44,770 nucleotides of DNA, from assembly GCA_910587055.1 (NCBI GenBank), contig CAJUKY010000016.1, positions 1 to 44,770 on the forward strand, in the 5' to 3' direction. Below the pieces are notes generated by a model. That model ran no database searches and was not told the origin of the DNA. It saw only the letters and a list, made by a program, of their open reading frames with translations. A program made the position numbers and the translations under genes. Positions 7,321 to 15,985 of this stretch are shown one piece after another. Each line of letters starts with the position of its first letter. The stretch's first letter is position 1. The DNA comes from Candidatus Gastranaerophilales bacterium (GTDB lineage: Bacteria; Cyanobacteriota; Vampirovibrionia; Gastranaerophilales; Gastranaerophilaceae).

Positions 7321-9309
7321 TTAAGCCTGCGCCTTTGTATTAAAATTATTTACAGGCTGTAAATCTTCACCGTACATATTTATGTCAGCCCCTGCAGGCA
7401 CCATAAAGATTTCACCGAATTTATTTTTATACGGAATGTAATCATCAATGGTTACAACGGATGGTTTAGCATTTTCATCCAGCCCTTTTGATTTTCTGAA
7501 TGTTTTATTTAAACCGTCGCAAATTTTCTTAGTTACGGCACCTGCAGCAAGTGAAACAGCCATTGCTTTTCCTCCGCTTATGCTCTTTATGGCACAAAGA
7601 AGGTTTGTACCTGCGGTTGATATCAAAGGAAGTCCTGTTGATAATGTTAAGCTTACACGTTCGTTATTATCTTCTGCCTGTGCTGCATAGACGCCGAATA
7701 ATGCTGTTGAACCGATAAGTGTCATAAAATCTGTAGGTGCGGAACCGCAATTTATATCTCTGAGTTTATCCAGAACATCGACAACTTCATTATTATATGC
7801 GCCTTTTAAGCTCTTATGGAATGTTTTATATTTAGGAAGCACTACTCTATTGTATACATCAGGTTCAAGCACCTGTTTTGCAATATCTAAAATTTCTTCC
7901 GTTGAGCCGCCTTTTATGGGTCCTGTGAGGGATGCTTTTATACCGTTTAGTGTTTTTATGGCTTCTGCCCCGTTTGGATTATTTGTTTTTGAAATTTGTC
8001 CGATAAGATTGTCTAATTTTGAACATAATTCATCTTGTACCACTTTTGAAGGCATAGCGCCGTCAAATACGGTTTTCTTATATTTGTTAAATGTTCGTAT
8101 GGTTTTATCAAGCTCTGTATAAGTATCAATATCTGAAGTACCTAATACCTTTCTTAAATTCAGAATATCATCCGAGCTTTCTTCTATAATATTGCTTGCC
8201 GTATGGGTTATACTGTCTACTTTTGTTTTAATGCCTGCGGTATATTTTGTTTTATCGCCTTCAAGGATTTTTCCCGTAACAGGTTCCGTTAATAAATCTT
8301 TAAACTTTTTGCCTTTAATTTTTTCCATAAAGCCGCCGGTTGCTCTTTCTGTTAAGCTTTCCGCAACCTTTTTGCCGTCTTTATCTACCCCTTTGAGCAT
8401 ATTATTATATGCGCTCATTCTGCCGCGGGCATTAGCTTCGGATGTTATATCGGCAACGGTTTTTCCTGTAGAATCAAATAATGATTCAACAGATTGAAGA
8501 ATTTCTTTTCCGGTTTTTTCGCTTCCGCCTATATTGAATTTTTTATCAGGGTTTGCATTCAATACCTTTTTAAGCTCATCAAGAGTTGATGTTGAATATT
8601 CTTTATATTTTGCCGCGGCTTTTACATGTTTTTTAACTCCGCCTTTTATGCTTTCGTTTTCATAAAGTTTTGTTGAGTGTCTGTCTAATAGATGGAACCA
8701 GCTTAAAATTCTGCCTATGGTTGCTTTATAGATTTCGGCAGCTTTTTTCTTTGCACCGGATAATTTTGACATATCAATTTTTCTTCCGGTTACAAAATCC
8801 GCCGCATTCCTTGAGAATACATCTTTACCGTTTACAACGTTTATAGGCGTTGCATCAAGCTTTGCAAGCTTATTGTCGCGGAAATTATAAAATTTTCTTA
8901 TAGAATTATCAAATTTTTCACTGCCGATTGAGCTTCTTAATTTTTGTAAAACCTTTTCATATCCTGAAGATATAAGAGCACCTGCCTGTTTTACAAGTTT
9001 TTTTCCGGCATTTGTTTTTCCTAAAAGCGCTGCTCCGGTAAGCAGCATAACGCCGCTAAGAGAAGCTGCGGCAATTTTTGCATTTTTTGATCCGTTTTTT
9101 TTGGTATCTTTATTTTCAAAAGTATCTTTTTCGGGCGATGTTTGAATTGAGGGTGCAGGTGCTTTAATCTGTGCGGGTTGCACAGGGTTTTGGATTCCGG
9201 CAGATGAAGGCATTTGTGCGGCAGCAAAATTCTGCCCCGCTAAATATTTTTGAAGTAAATCGCTCTTTGGCGGTTCATAATTTATAAAACTGCCGTTCAA
9301 AGATGTCAT
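7321..9309 (-). CDS. Large hypothetical protein with N- and C-terminal hydrophobic segments
   Basis: A 662-residue protein I do not recognise. The N-terminus is polar and rich in Pro, Gln and Ala (about residues 30-60), followed by a Lys-rich stretch and one strongly hydrophobic segment near 78-98 (KIAAASLSGVMLLTGAALLG). The long middle is Lys/Thr/Asp-rich and probably helical. The last quarter has several moderately hydrophobic segments (FMTLIGSTALFGVYAAQ, GLPLISTAGTNLLCAIKSI, AMAVSLAAGAVTK) and a short polar tail. There is no cleavable signal peptide, so the N-terminal region would be cytoplasmic. AGGAAT is 10 nt before the ATG. Composition and hydrophobic layout resemble the proteins at 33253-35130 and 42920-43609, suggesting a lineage-specific group. 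Confidence 0.75.
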   Translation of the reverse strand: MTSLNGSFINYEPPKSDLLQKYLAGQNFAAAQMPSSAGIQNPVQPAQIKAPAPSIQTSPEKDTFENKDTKKNGSKNAKIAAASLSGVMLLTGAALLGKTNAGKKLVKQAGALISSGYEKVLQKLRSSIGSEKFDNSIRKFYNFRDNKLAKLDATPINVVNGKDVFSRNAADFVTGRKIDMSKLSGAKKKAAEIYKATIGRILSWFHLLDRHSTKLYENESIKGGVKKHVKAAAKYKEYSTSTLDELKKVLNANPDKKFNIGGSEKTGKEILQSVESLFDSTGKTVADITSEANARGRMSAYNNMLKGVDKDGKKVAESLTERATGGFMEKIKGKKFKDLLTEPVTGKILEGDKTKYTAGIKTKVDSITHTASNIIEESSDDILNLRKVLGTSDIDTYTELDKTIRTFNKYKKTVFDGAMPSKVVQDELCSKLDNLIGQISKTNNPNGAEAIKTLNGIKASLTGPIKGGSTEEILDIAKQVLEPDVYNRVVLPKYKTFHKSLKGAYNNEVVDVLDKLRDINCGSAPTDFMTLIGSTALFGVYAAQAEDNNERVSLTLSTGLPLISTAGTNLLCAIKSISGGKAMAVSLAAGAVTKKICDGLNKTFRKSKGLDENAKPSVVTIDDYIPYKNKFGEIFMVPAGADINMYGEDLQPVNNFNTKAQA

Positions 9310-9377
9310 CTGTAATTCCTGTCTGCTTTATATTTATATAAAAACAGAAACCATGAAATTATTGCCTGTTTCTTAAT

Positions 9378-10484
9378 TTAAGCCTTTTTCTTTTTATTTT
9401 TAATCTTGTTATCAACAAGAATATTATCTATTGAATATTTTGCAACAGGTTTTCTTGTTGCTCTATCGTAAAAAACAAGCCAGTGTTTATATTTTTTGCT
9501 GCTTATTGTAAAAGAAAGTTTTCCTAAAACAACATCGCCGGGTTCTATTTTTTTAAACCATAAAGATGTGTCTCCGAAAGGCGAGGGGTAAAAAACATTT
9601 TTAATTTCATTCATCAAAGCAATATCAAAGGCATAAAACATTTTATCGGACATATTGCTTATTTTTACATCCAGTGTTATTATATCTTCTTCGCCAAACG
9701 GGTCTTTTTCAAATCCCACTTTATTTATTGTAACATCAAGCCCTTCATATAAAATATCTTCTTCTTTGAAGGCTTCTCTTGACATAACGGGGATTTCAAG
9801 GTCAGTTACCATTTTAATTTTAAGCTCATCTCCGGGTTTTATGTTAACATTTTTGCCTTTTGCCATCATAGATGAAACAAGCCCTACGGCTCCGCCAACG
9901 GCAGCACCTCCTGCAAGAGTCATCCCGTTTGATGCAATGGCTGCTTCCAATCCCAAAAGATTCATTGCAAAAAGTCCGCCCACAATCCCGCCTGCAGCAG
10001 TTACGCCGACATGTTTTACAACATTTTTAGCTGTACCTTTTACTAAATTTTCTTTTGTTGAAAGGCTCGCTTTGATTGGTATCTGTCTGCCGTCAGGTGT
10101 TACAAGATAATCAAAAACGGTTACCATATATCCGTTCCGCCCCATATTTTTCGGGTCTTCTACGGTTGTTACGATGCCATGGATTATGCTTCCTTTGGGA
10201 ACGATTACACCTTTTTTATTTTTCCCGCCCAGTACATCCTCTGTAATTTCGGCAAAAAATTCATCTCCGATTTCTGTGTATTTTCCGTTTAACACCTGCG
10301 ATACGGTCATTTTTATTGTGTCATGTTTATCTAAAACATCCACTTCGCCTGTGAAGAATTCTTTGTTAATATTTTCTTTTATATCAGTCTGCTCAATCCC
10401 GCCTTTAATTGATTCGGCCATCACGGCAGGCTGTAAAAGCAGGCTTAATGACAGCATTGAACAAAGCAAAAATCTTTTTATCAT
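9378..10484 (-). CDS. Secreted protein with glycine-zipper segment and C-terminal beta domain
   Basis: A 368-residue protein starting MIKRFLLCSMLSLSLLLQPA with a Sec signal peptide, probable cleavage after VMA. The reading frame extends 12 codons upstream, but a -10 element lies there, so the ATG at 10484 is preferred. The first half contains a beta-rich region with GVIVPKGSIIHGIVTTVEDP, like domains stating a default value or barrel in envelope proteins. A Gly/Ala-rich zipper follows at about residues 158-205 (GGIVGGLFAMNLLGLEAAI, LAGGAAVGGAVGLVSS), and may insert into a membrane. The C-terminal part (ITLDVKISNMSDKMFYAFDI) resembles an Ig-like fold. The end is Lys-rich. Function is unknown; the outer envelope is the likely location. 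Confidence 0.75.
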   Translation of the reverse strand: MIKRFLLCSMLSLSLLLQPAVMAESIKGGIEQTDIKENINKEFFTGEVDVLDKHDTIKMTVSQVLNGKYTEIGDEFFAEITEDVLGGKNKKGVIVPKGSIIHGIVTTVEDPKNMGRNGYMVTVFDYLVTPDGRQIPIKASLSTKENLVKGTAKNVVKHVGVTAAGGIVGGLFAMNLLGLEAAIASNGMTLAGGAAVGGAVGLVSSMMAKGKNVNIKPGDELKIKMVTDLEIPVMSREAFKEEDILYEGLDVTINKVGFEKDPFGEEDIITLDVKISNMSDKMFYAFDIALMNEIKNVFYPSPFGDTSLWFKKIEPGDVVLGKLSFTISSKKYKHWLVFYDRATRKPVAKYSIDNILVDNKIKNKKKKA

Positions 10485-10490
10485 AACAAT

Positions 10491-10520
10491 ATTATACATA
10501 TATCTTAAAAAAATACACAA
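10491..10520 (-). promoter_or_regulatory. Leaderless promoter of the secreted protein gene
   Basis: On the reverse strand TTGTGT (10520-10515), an 18-nt spacer and TATAAT (10496-10491). Only 6 nt separate TATAAT from the ATG at 10484, so transcription would begin at or next to the start codon. A TATAAT for the divergent HIT gene lies at 10529-10534, so the two promoters are interleaved. Confidence 0.55.
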
Positions 10521-10567
10521 AAAGAATTTATAATATGCTAGGATAAACTAAAGGTTGAGGAGATATA

Positions 10568-10900
10568 ATGACGGATTGTATTTTTTGTAAAATTGCAAAT
10601 AAGGAAATACCTTCAAATCTGGTTTATGAAAATGAAAGTATTGCGGCATTTAATGATATAAACCCCTGCGCGCCTGTGCACATTCTTGTTATTCCAAAAA
10701 AACATGTTGAAAGCTTGAACGAACTTGAAGATAAAAATTTAATGGCCGAATTGTTGTCGGGCGTAAAAGAGGTAACAAAAAAACTCGGCATTAAAGATTA
10801 CAGAACCGTGATAAATACAGGAAAAGGCGCAGGACAGGAAGTTTTCCATATACATCTGCATATAATTTCAGGCCGTCCTTTAAACTGGCCTCCGGGATAG
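10568..10900 (+). CDS. HIT-family nucleotide hydrolase (HinT-like)
   Basis: A 110-residue histidine-triad protein that hydrolyses nucleoside phosphoramidates or related nucleotide conjugates in the cytoplasm. The triad is HIHLH, with His94, His96 and His98, in VFHIHLHIISGRPLNWPPG. The N-terminus CIFCKIANKEIPS (Cys4, Cys7) is the usual Zn-site form. Length and motif order match Hint proteins. A GGAG lies close to the ATG, and the gene is divergent from the secreted protein gene. Confidence 0.95.
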   Translation: MTDCIFCKIANKEIPSNLVYENESIAAFNDINPCAPVHILVIPKKHVESLNELEDKNLMAELLSGVKEVTKKLGIKDYRTVINTGKGAGQEVFHIHLHIISGRPLNWPPG

Positions 10901-11026
10901 GCTTTTAACCATGTAGGTTTTTGAAACTATATTAAGTTTTGTAAATTATGTGCATCTACGGGCAATTTAAGAATATAAAAATGCTTTTTTAAAATATAGA
11001 AACGGAAGTTTAACGGATAGGTTTTT

Positions 11027-11203
11027 ATGTATAGCGAAGATTTAATGAAGTATTTGTATTCTTACAATATGCCTCAAAAGCCTGAAAATAACGAGGATTT
11101 TGGGAATATAAACCATGCAGGCAAAAAAGAAAGAGTTTTAAATACTTTTGAAAAATTTAAACATATTTATGCAACCGTGCCTGTAAAATTTAATCATGAA
11201 TAA
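11027..11203 (+). CDS. Small hypothetical protein coupled to formyl-THF cyclo-ligase
   Basis: A 58-residue ORF starting MYSEDLMKYLYSYNMPQKPE and ending VPVKFNHE. GGATAGG at 11015-11021 precedes the ATG. Its TAA (11201-11203) overlaps the ATG of the next gene (11196) by 8 nt, which supports real, coupled translation. It has no TM segment or Cys. The composition is polar, with many Tyr, Asn and Lys. No family is recognised. Confidence 0.6.
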   Translation: MYSEDLMKYLYSYNMPQKPENNEDFGNINHAGKKERVLNTFEKFKHIYATVPVKFNHE

Positions 11204-11768
11204 AAAAACTTTAAGAGATATTTACAAAAAAAAGCGTGACGAACTTCATAAAAAAGGGAAAATTCGCGAAATTTCCGCTATAATTTCAAAAAAAATTTCT
11301 CAAAACAAATATTTTAAAGAAGCAAAAAATATACTTCTTTATTATCCTAAAGGCTCAGAGCTAAATCTTTTAGGGCTTATGGATGAAAAAATTTCACCAA
11401 ATAAAATTTTTTATCTTCCCGTATGCAGGGGCGAAGATATTATTGTATGCCCTTATAAAAGCGGAGACAAGCTTTCTTTAAATAAATACGGTATTTTTGA
11501 ACCCGAAAGTCCTCCGATTCAAAATTTAAATGTTCTGGATTTAATAATAACTCCCGCTTTGTGCGCAGATAAAAGCTGTAACAGAATAGGCTACGGCAAA
11601 GGTTATTACGACAGATTTTTTTGCAATAAAAATTTGAGGGCAAAAAAGATTATAGTTTTGCCTGAAGATTTTTTAATCGGCTCAATTCCATGTGATGAAT
11701 TTGACAAGCCCTGTGATTTTATTGTGACTGAATTGAGCGTTTTGGAAAATTCTACCACTGCATGCTGA
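11196..11768 (+). CDS. 5-formyltetrahydrofolate cyclo-ligase
   Basis: A 190-residue MTHFS-family enzyme that converts 5-formyl-THF to 5,10-methenyl-THF with ATP. The basic N-terminal helix (KKTLRDIYKKKRDEL) and the LLYYPKGSELNLL region are followed by the diagnostic C-terminal block LIITPALCADKSCNRIGYGK then GYYDRFF, where Lys, Gly and Tyr bind ATP and folate. Length is usual. It is translationally coupled to a small upstream ORF and ends inside the convergent CHAP gene (17-nt overlap), with no terminator between them. Confidence 0.93.
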   Translation: MNKKTLRDIYKKKRDELHKKGKIREISAIISKKISQNKYFKEAKNILLYYPKGSELNLLGLMDEKISPNKIFYLPVCRGEDIIVCPYKSGDKLSLNKYGIFEPESPPIQNLNVLDLIITPALCADKSCNRIGYGKGYYDRFFCNKNLRAKKIIVLPEDFLIGSIPCDEFDKPCDFIVTELSVLENSTTAC

Positions 11769-12777
11769 TAAAGCCGGTTAATTTATTACTGTTTGCATCA
11801 TAGTGCCTGTTTTTAACAGCATCGCTTGAGTTGCCTTCAACGGTATCAAAGCTTCCGTCAGGATATACTTTTGTAACAATACCTGTGTGTGAAGAGCCGT
11901 TTTCCTTTTGAATCATAATATCGCCGGGCTTTATCGTGCTTGATATAATGCTTGCTTTATTTCCTTTTCCTGCTGTTTGAACAAAGCTGCCGTTTAATTG
12001 CGCCCATGATTGCAAGCCTGAAACGGAAGATGAGCCAAATCCGCTTGGAATGCTTGTGCCCGTAGCCTCGCATGCTGTTTTTACAATTGAAGTTACGAAA
12101 TCAGCACACCAATGCCGCGAAGCACCGTTTGAAAATGCGGCATTACCTTCAGAGTCGCTGTTTATTACTCCGACAAATTGATTACCCAGATTTGCAACAA
12201 CTTCACCCATCTTCATATCGGGGGTTATTTCGCCCGAAGTATTTGCAAGTGCCGTTTGAATATTTGTCATTGCATCTTTCTGGCTTATTGCATCATTAAT
12301 TTTATCAATAGAATCCTGCGCACTTATTTTACTTTCTTCAAGAGCGACTTCAAAATCGCTGATATTAAATAAAATTGAAGTTATGTTATCCATTATTGAT
12401 GATTTTTGACTGTTTAGCTGCTGTAAGCCTGACATGATTGATGATGTATCTGCTCCGGCAAAAAGCTGCTGTGTTAAATTACGTCTTTGCAGTTCAAGAT
12501 CATCAAGCTGCTTTTCTAGCTGCTCTATTTGTTTATAACAGGTTTCTATTTTATCTGCGTACTGTTTTTCCGTTCTTTCAAGCTGTTCATTTACATCATC
12601 AAGTGCTTTTTGCTCTTCGGTTTTATCCAAGCCTTCTACATCATTGAATTCTTGAAGCTCATCTTCAGCAGTGGTGCTTGATAGCGCTTGCGCAGTTGTA
12701 TTTTTAGCAGCTTTTGCTATACCTTCCCCTGTTGCTATAAATTGAGCTGAACTTTGTGATGTAATTCCGTTTACCAT
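11752..12777 (-). CDS. Coiled-coil CHAP-domain hydrolase without Sec signal
   Basis: A 341-residue protein. The first 40 residues are Ala/Thr/Ser-rich and polar with no signal peptide. A coiled coil follows at about 50-170 (EQLERTEKQYADKIETCYKQ, then EQLEKQLDDLELQRRN). The C-terminus is a CHAP (NlpC/P60-superfamily) amidase or endopeptidase domain. Its likely catalytic residues are Cys224 in RHWCADFV, His297 in SSHTGIV and Glu314 in VEGNSS. Such domains cut peptidoglycan. Without a Sec signal the protein must be exported another way or act after lysis. A GGAGAA ribosome-binding site precedes the ATG. Its 3' end overlaps the formyl-THF cyclo-ligase gene. Confidence 0.88.
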   Translation of the reverse strand: MVNGITSQSSAQFIATGEGIAKAAKNTTAQALSSTTAEDELQEFNDVEGLDKTEEQKALDDVNEQLERTEKQYADKIETCYKQIEQLEKQLDDLELQRRNLTQQLFAGADTSSIMSGLQQLNSQKSSIMDNITSILFNISDFEVALEESKISAQDSIDKINDAISQKDAMTNIQTALANTSGEITPDMKMGEVVANLGNQFVGVINSDSEGNAAFSNGASRHWCADFVTSIVKTACEATGTSIPSGFGSSSVSGLQSWAQLNGSFVQTAGKGNKASIISSTIKPGDIMIQKENGSSHTGIVTKVYPDGSFDTVEGNSSDAVKNRHYDANSNKLTGFISMQW

Positions 12778-13003
12778 TGGTTTCTCCTTCGTTTTTTTGT
12801 GAAAGTCCGCTTGTTTTGCGTATCCTTAACGGCTTGCGGAGCTCTTTTTGTGTCTACAGAATTGGCGTGTTTTATTACAGGCATGTTGTCTTGTATGTTT
12901 TTAATTGTCTTCCTTTTAAATGTTAAAATTGCCACACTGTATTTATACTATCGGCAATTGTTTCAAAAACTTTAAAGTTTACGCTTATAAAAAAGGAGAA
13001 AAT

Positions 13004-13591
13004 ATGACAAAATCTTTACAAAATACAAAAACAAGGGAAAATTTATTAAAAGCTTTTGCCGGAGAATCAATGGGCAGAATGCGATACACCTATTATTCAA
13101 AAGCCGCAAAGAAAGAAGGGTATGTTCAAATTTCAAATATTTTTCTTGAAACCGCAGAAAACGAAAAAGCTCACGCTAAAAGGTTTTTTAGATTTTTAGG
13201 CGAAGAAAATATTCCTGTGGAAATTAAAAATGCATCATATCCTATAGGATTATCGGATAAGACTCTTGAAAATCTTAAAATCGCAGCAGACGGCGAGAAA
13301 GAAGAAAACACAATTCTTTATCCTTCTTTTGCAAAAATTGCACAGGAAGAAGGGTTTGATAAAATCGCAGAATGTTTTTTAGAAACCACAGAGGTTGAAA
13401 AAGTGCATGAAGCAAGGTATAGAGCTTTAATTGAAAATATTGAAAAAAACAGAGTTTTTAAGCGTGATAAAGAAATAATCTGGAAATGCTTAAACTGCGG
13501 ATACCATTATTATGGAAAAGAGGCACCGGAAAGATGCCCTTCATGCCTGCACCCTGTTGATTATTTTGAAATATACTGCAAAAATTTCTAA
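13004..13591 (+). CDS. rbr: Rubrerythrin
   Basis: A 195-residue non-haem di-iron peroxidase that removes hydrogen peroxide in anaerobes. The ferritin-like four-helix domain carries Glu21 (FAGES), Glu54 and His57 (ENEKAH), a Glu cluster near 98-101, and Glu132 and His135 (EVEKVH). The C-terminal rubredoxin-like domain has Cys162, Cys165, Cys178 and Cys181 (CLNC and CPSC). The frame is open upstream, but AAAGGAGAAAAT before 13004 and the family's usual N-terminus fix the start. It is monocistronic with its own terminator. A TATACT at 12944-12949 may be its -10; no PerR box was recognised. Confidence 0.95.
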   Translation: MTKSLQNTKTRENLLKAFAGESMGRMRYTYYSKAAKKEGYVQISNIFLETAENEKAHAKRFFRFLGEENIPVEIKNASYPIGLSDKTLENLKIAADGEKEENTILYPSFAKIAQEEGFDKIAECFLETTEVEKVHEARYRALIENIEKNRVFKRDKEIIWKCLNCGYHYYGKEAPERCPSCLHPVDYFEIYCKNF

Positions 13592-13597
13592 ATCTTT

Positions 13598-13623
13598 AAA
13601 AGCCCCTTAACAAGGGCTTTTTT
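13598..13623 (+). terminator. Terminator after rubrerythrin
   Basis: AAAAGCCCCTT (13598-13608), loop AAC, AAGGGCTTTT continuing into a T run to 13623. The stem has one bulged C. It lies just beyond the stop codon. Confidence 0.85.
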
Positions 13624-13668
13624 AATGCATTGTACATTAGTTTTTGTTTATACTAAAATAAACTTATT

Positions 13669-14676
13669 ATGAAAGTTTATTTAGGAATAGATGTAGGCTC
13701 TGTTACAACAAAGCTTGCAGTAGTGGATGAAAACGGAAAATATGTAGACAGCTATATGCTAAGAACCGCAGGGCAGCCTGTAAAAGCTGTTCAAAACGGT
13801 CTGGCGGAGCTTCTTAAAAAATCAACAAATGATTACGAAGTTTGTCAGGTAGGAACGACAGGTTCAGGTAGAAACCTTGCGGGAGCACTTGTTGGCGCCG
13901 ATGTTATTAAAAATGAAATCACAGCCCATGCTGTTGCGGCTTCAATTATTGTCCCCGGTGTACAGACGATTTTGGAAATCGGCGGACAGGACAGTAAAAT
14001 CATTATTTTAAGAGACGGTATTGTTACCGATTTTGCAATGAATACGGTGTGCGCTGCAGGTACGGGAAGCTTTTTGGACCAGCAGGCAGGCAGATTAAAT
14101 GTTAAAATTGAAGATTTTGGCACAATTGCGCTTCAATCGTCTTCACCTGCAAGGATTGCAGGCCGTTGCGGCGTTTTTGCGGAATCTGATTTAATCCATA
14201 AACAGCAGCTCGGATACCCTGTTGAAGACCTTTTATACGGCCTTTGCCAGGCTCTTGTCAGGAATTATTTATCAAACCTTGCACTTGGGAAAGAATTACT
14301 GCCCACGATAACTTTCCAGGGCGGTGTTGCAACAAATAAAGGTATGGTAAAAGCATTTCAGGATGCTTTAGGCTGCGAAATCGTTGTTCCGCCGAACCAC
14401 CAGACAATGGGAGCAATCGGGGCAGCATTTTTGGCTATGGAACATCATCAATATACAAACAGTGAAACCAAATTCAAAGGCTGGCAGACGAAAGATATGC
14501 ACTTCAACTCCGTTACCTGCACCTGCAACGGGTGTTCAAACAATTGCGAAGTAATTTCCATTGTTGAAGGTGATATTGAACCTTTGCCCGCAGGCAAAGA
14601 ACACAAAATTTCAGATGTTAAAGGTAACCTCATTGCCCGCTGGGGCGGCACCTGTGGAAAGTGGGATATAGGGTAA
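13669..14676 (+). CDS. BcrAD/BadFG-type ASKHA ATPase (2-hydroxyacyl-CoA dehydratase activator-like)
   Basis: A 335-residue ATPase of the family that injects a low-potential electron into 2-hydroxyacyl-CoA dehydratases or benzoyl-CoA reductases. The ASKHA start LGIDVGSVTTKLAVVD, the EIGGQDSKII phosphate loop and GGVATNKGMV are visible. Cys128 (NTVCAAGTGSF) and Cys167 (AGRCGVF) correspond to the two cysteines per subunit that hold the intersubunit [4Fe-4S] cluster in HgdC. An unusual C-terminal extension has Cys284, Cys286, Cys289, Cys293 and Cys329. It resembles the linker of the large fused activase proteins (DUF2229 type), but that domain is absent and no dehydratase lies nearby. A TATACT 14 nt before the ATG and no ribosome-binding site suggest a very short leader. 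Confidence 0.85.
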   Translation: MKVYLGIDVGSVTTKLAVVDENGKYVDSYMLRTAGQPVKAVQNGLAELLKKSTNDYEVCQVGTTGSGRNLAGALVGADVIKNEITAHAVAASIIVPGVQTILEIGGQDSKIIILRDGIVTDFAMNTVCAAGTGSFLDQQAGRLNVKIEDFGTIALQSSSPARIAGRCGVFAESDLIHKQQLGYPVEDLLYGLCQALVRNYLSNLALGKELLPTITFQGGVATNKGMVKAFQDALGCEIVVPPNHQTMGAIGAAFLAMEHHQYTNSETKFKGWQTKDMHFNSVTCTCNGCSNNCEVISIVEGDIEPLPAGKEHKISDVKGNLIARWGGTCGKWDIG

Positions 14677-14715
14677 ATCAAATCTCTCTAACCATGATTA
14701 CAAAAATATTAAATT

Positions 14716-14744
14716 AAAGCCCTGAAATAATCTTCAGGGCTTTT
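14716..14744 (+). terminator. Bidirectional terminator
   Basis: A perfect 11-bp stem, AAAGCCCTGAA (14716-14726) and TTCAGGGCTTT (14733-14743), with a 6-nt loop. It sits between the convergent activase and aminotransferase genes, with A/T-rich flanks on both sides. Confidence 0.88.
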
Positions 14745-14770
14745 AAATATATTGTCTTATGCCGTGCGGT

Positions 14771-15895
14771 TTACACAGCTGCCATTGATTTGCATTTTTC
14801 AACACATTCTATCAATGTTTTTGCAACCGTTCTTTGTTCTTCTTCGGTTATTTCCGCAAACATAGGAAGCGATAATACCATCTTTGTATCCTTTTCCGTA
14901 TGTGGTAATAAGCCTTCTTTTAAATTCAAATGCGCATGTACTTTTTGTAAATGCAAAGGTACGGGGTAATAAATCATAGCTCCGATGCCGTTTTCTTGAA
15001 GCATTTTATGAACTTCGTCCCTGTTGGGAACTTTCACCGTATACTGGTGATAAACCGCATAAACATTATCAATTTCTTTAGGTGTTTCAATATCTTTGCA
15101 ATCTTTGAAAAGCTCATTATAAAATGCGGCATGTGCACGCCTTGCTTTGTTCCAATCGTTAATATAAGGTAATTTTACCCTTAAAATTGCTGCCTGAATT
15201 TCATCCAGTCTTGAATTTACACCGATTTCATCATGGTAATAACGAACAGCGCCGCCATGGTTTCTAAGTGCAATCATTCTATTTTTAAGAGTTTCTGAAT
15301 TTGTAACAGCTAAGCCGCCGTCGCCCATTGTGCCGAGGTTTTTAGTGGGATAGAAGCTGTAGCATCCGATGTCGCCGAAACTTCCGACTTTTTTACCTTT
15401 AAATTCAGCCCCGATTGCCTGGCAGCAGTCTTCAATAACATGCAGGTTGTGTTTTTTAGCAATCGCCATAATTTTTTCCATATCGCAGGGCTGGCCGTAA
15501 AGATGAACGGGCAGAATAGCCTTTGTTTTGGGGGTGATTTTTTCTTCAATTAAATCAGCATCCATATTGAATGTATCAGGGTTGATATCTACAAAAACAG
15601 GTGTAGCACCCACAATGCCGATAGCTTCCGTTGTTGCAACAAATGTAAATGCAACCGTAATTACTTCATCGCCTTTACCTATATCTAAAGCCCTTAAAGC
15701 AAGATGCAGTGCATCAGTCCCCGAATTCAACGCTACGGAATATTTCGTCCCTATAAAATCAGCCATTTTCTGTTCAAAAGCTTTGTTGTGCTTGCCCAGA
15801 ATGTATGAGCCGCTTCGCATAACATCTATTACTTCTTTTTCAGCTTCGTTTTGAATTGTTGCATACTGTCTTTTTGAATCAATAATCGGTATCAT
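14771..15895 (-). CDS. DegT/DnrJ/EryC1-family sugar aminotransferase
   Basis: A 374-residue PLP enzyme that aminates keto-sugar nucleotides for cell-surface glycans. Visible blocks are NSGTDALHLALRAL (cofactor phosphate), FVDINPDTFN, HVIEDCCQAIGA (Asp contacting the pyridine ring) and SFYPTKNLGTMGDGG, with the PLP-binding Lys185. The C-terminal YAVYHQYTVKVPNRDEV and ALSLP-like motifs are also typical. The usual EDAAQ is EDCCQ here, a conservative oddity. It has a strong GAGGGGGG ribosome-binding site and stands alone, so its sugar substrate cannot be read from context. Confidence 0.92.
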   Translation of the reverse strand: MIPIIDSKRQYATIQNEAEKEVIDVMRSGSYILGKHNKAFEQKMADFIGTKYSVALNSGTDALHLALRALDIGKGDEVITVAFTFVATTEAIGIVGATPVFVDINPDTFNMDADLIEEKITPKTKAILPVHLYGQPCDMEKIMAIAKKHNLHVIEDCCQAIGAEFKGKKVGSFGDIGCYSFYPTKNLGTMGDGGLAVTNSETLKNRMIALRNHGGAVRYYHDEIGVNSRLDEIQAAILRVKLPYINDWNKARRAHAAFYNELFKDCKDIETPKEIDNVYAVYHQYTVKVPNRDEVHKMLQENGIGAMIYYPVPLHLQKVHAHLNLKEGLLPHTEKDTKMVLSLPMFAEITEEEQRTVAKTLIECVEKCKSMAAV

Positions 15896-15985
15896 AAACC
15901 CCCCTCTAAATCTTTATGTTAACTATATATTAGCATAAGTTTTGAAGGTCTTAATATAATCTTAATTTATATTGGTTCAAAGGGG

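Noticed and set aside
10485..10520. 12-residue upstream extension of the secreted protein
   Set aside because: A promoter lies across it, and the signal peptide starts properly at MIKRF.
12920..13003. Longer start for rubrerythrin
   Set aside because: The family begins at MTKSLQNTKTRENLL and a strong AAAGGAG precedes the ATG at 13004.
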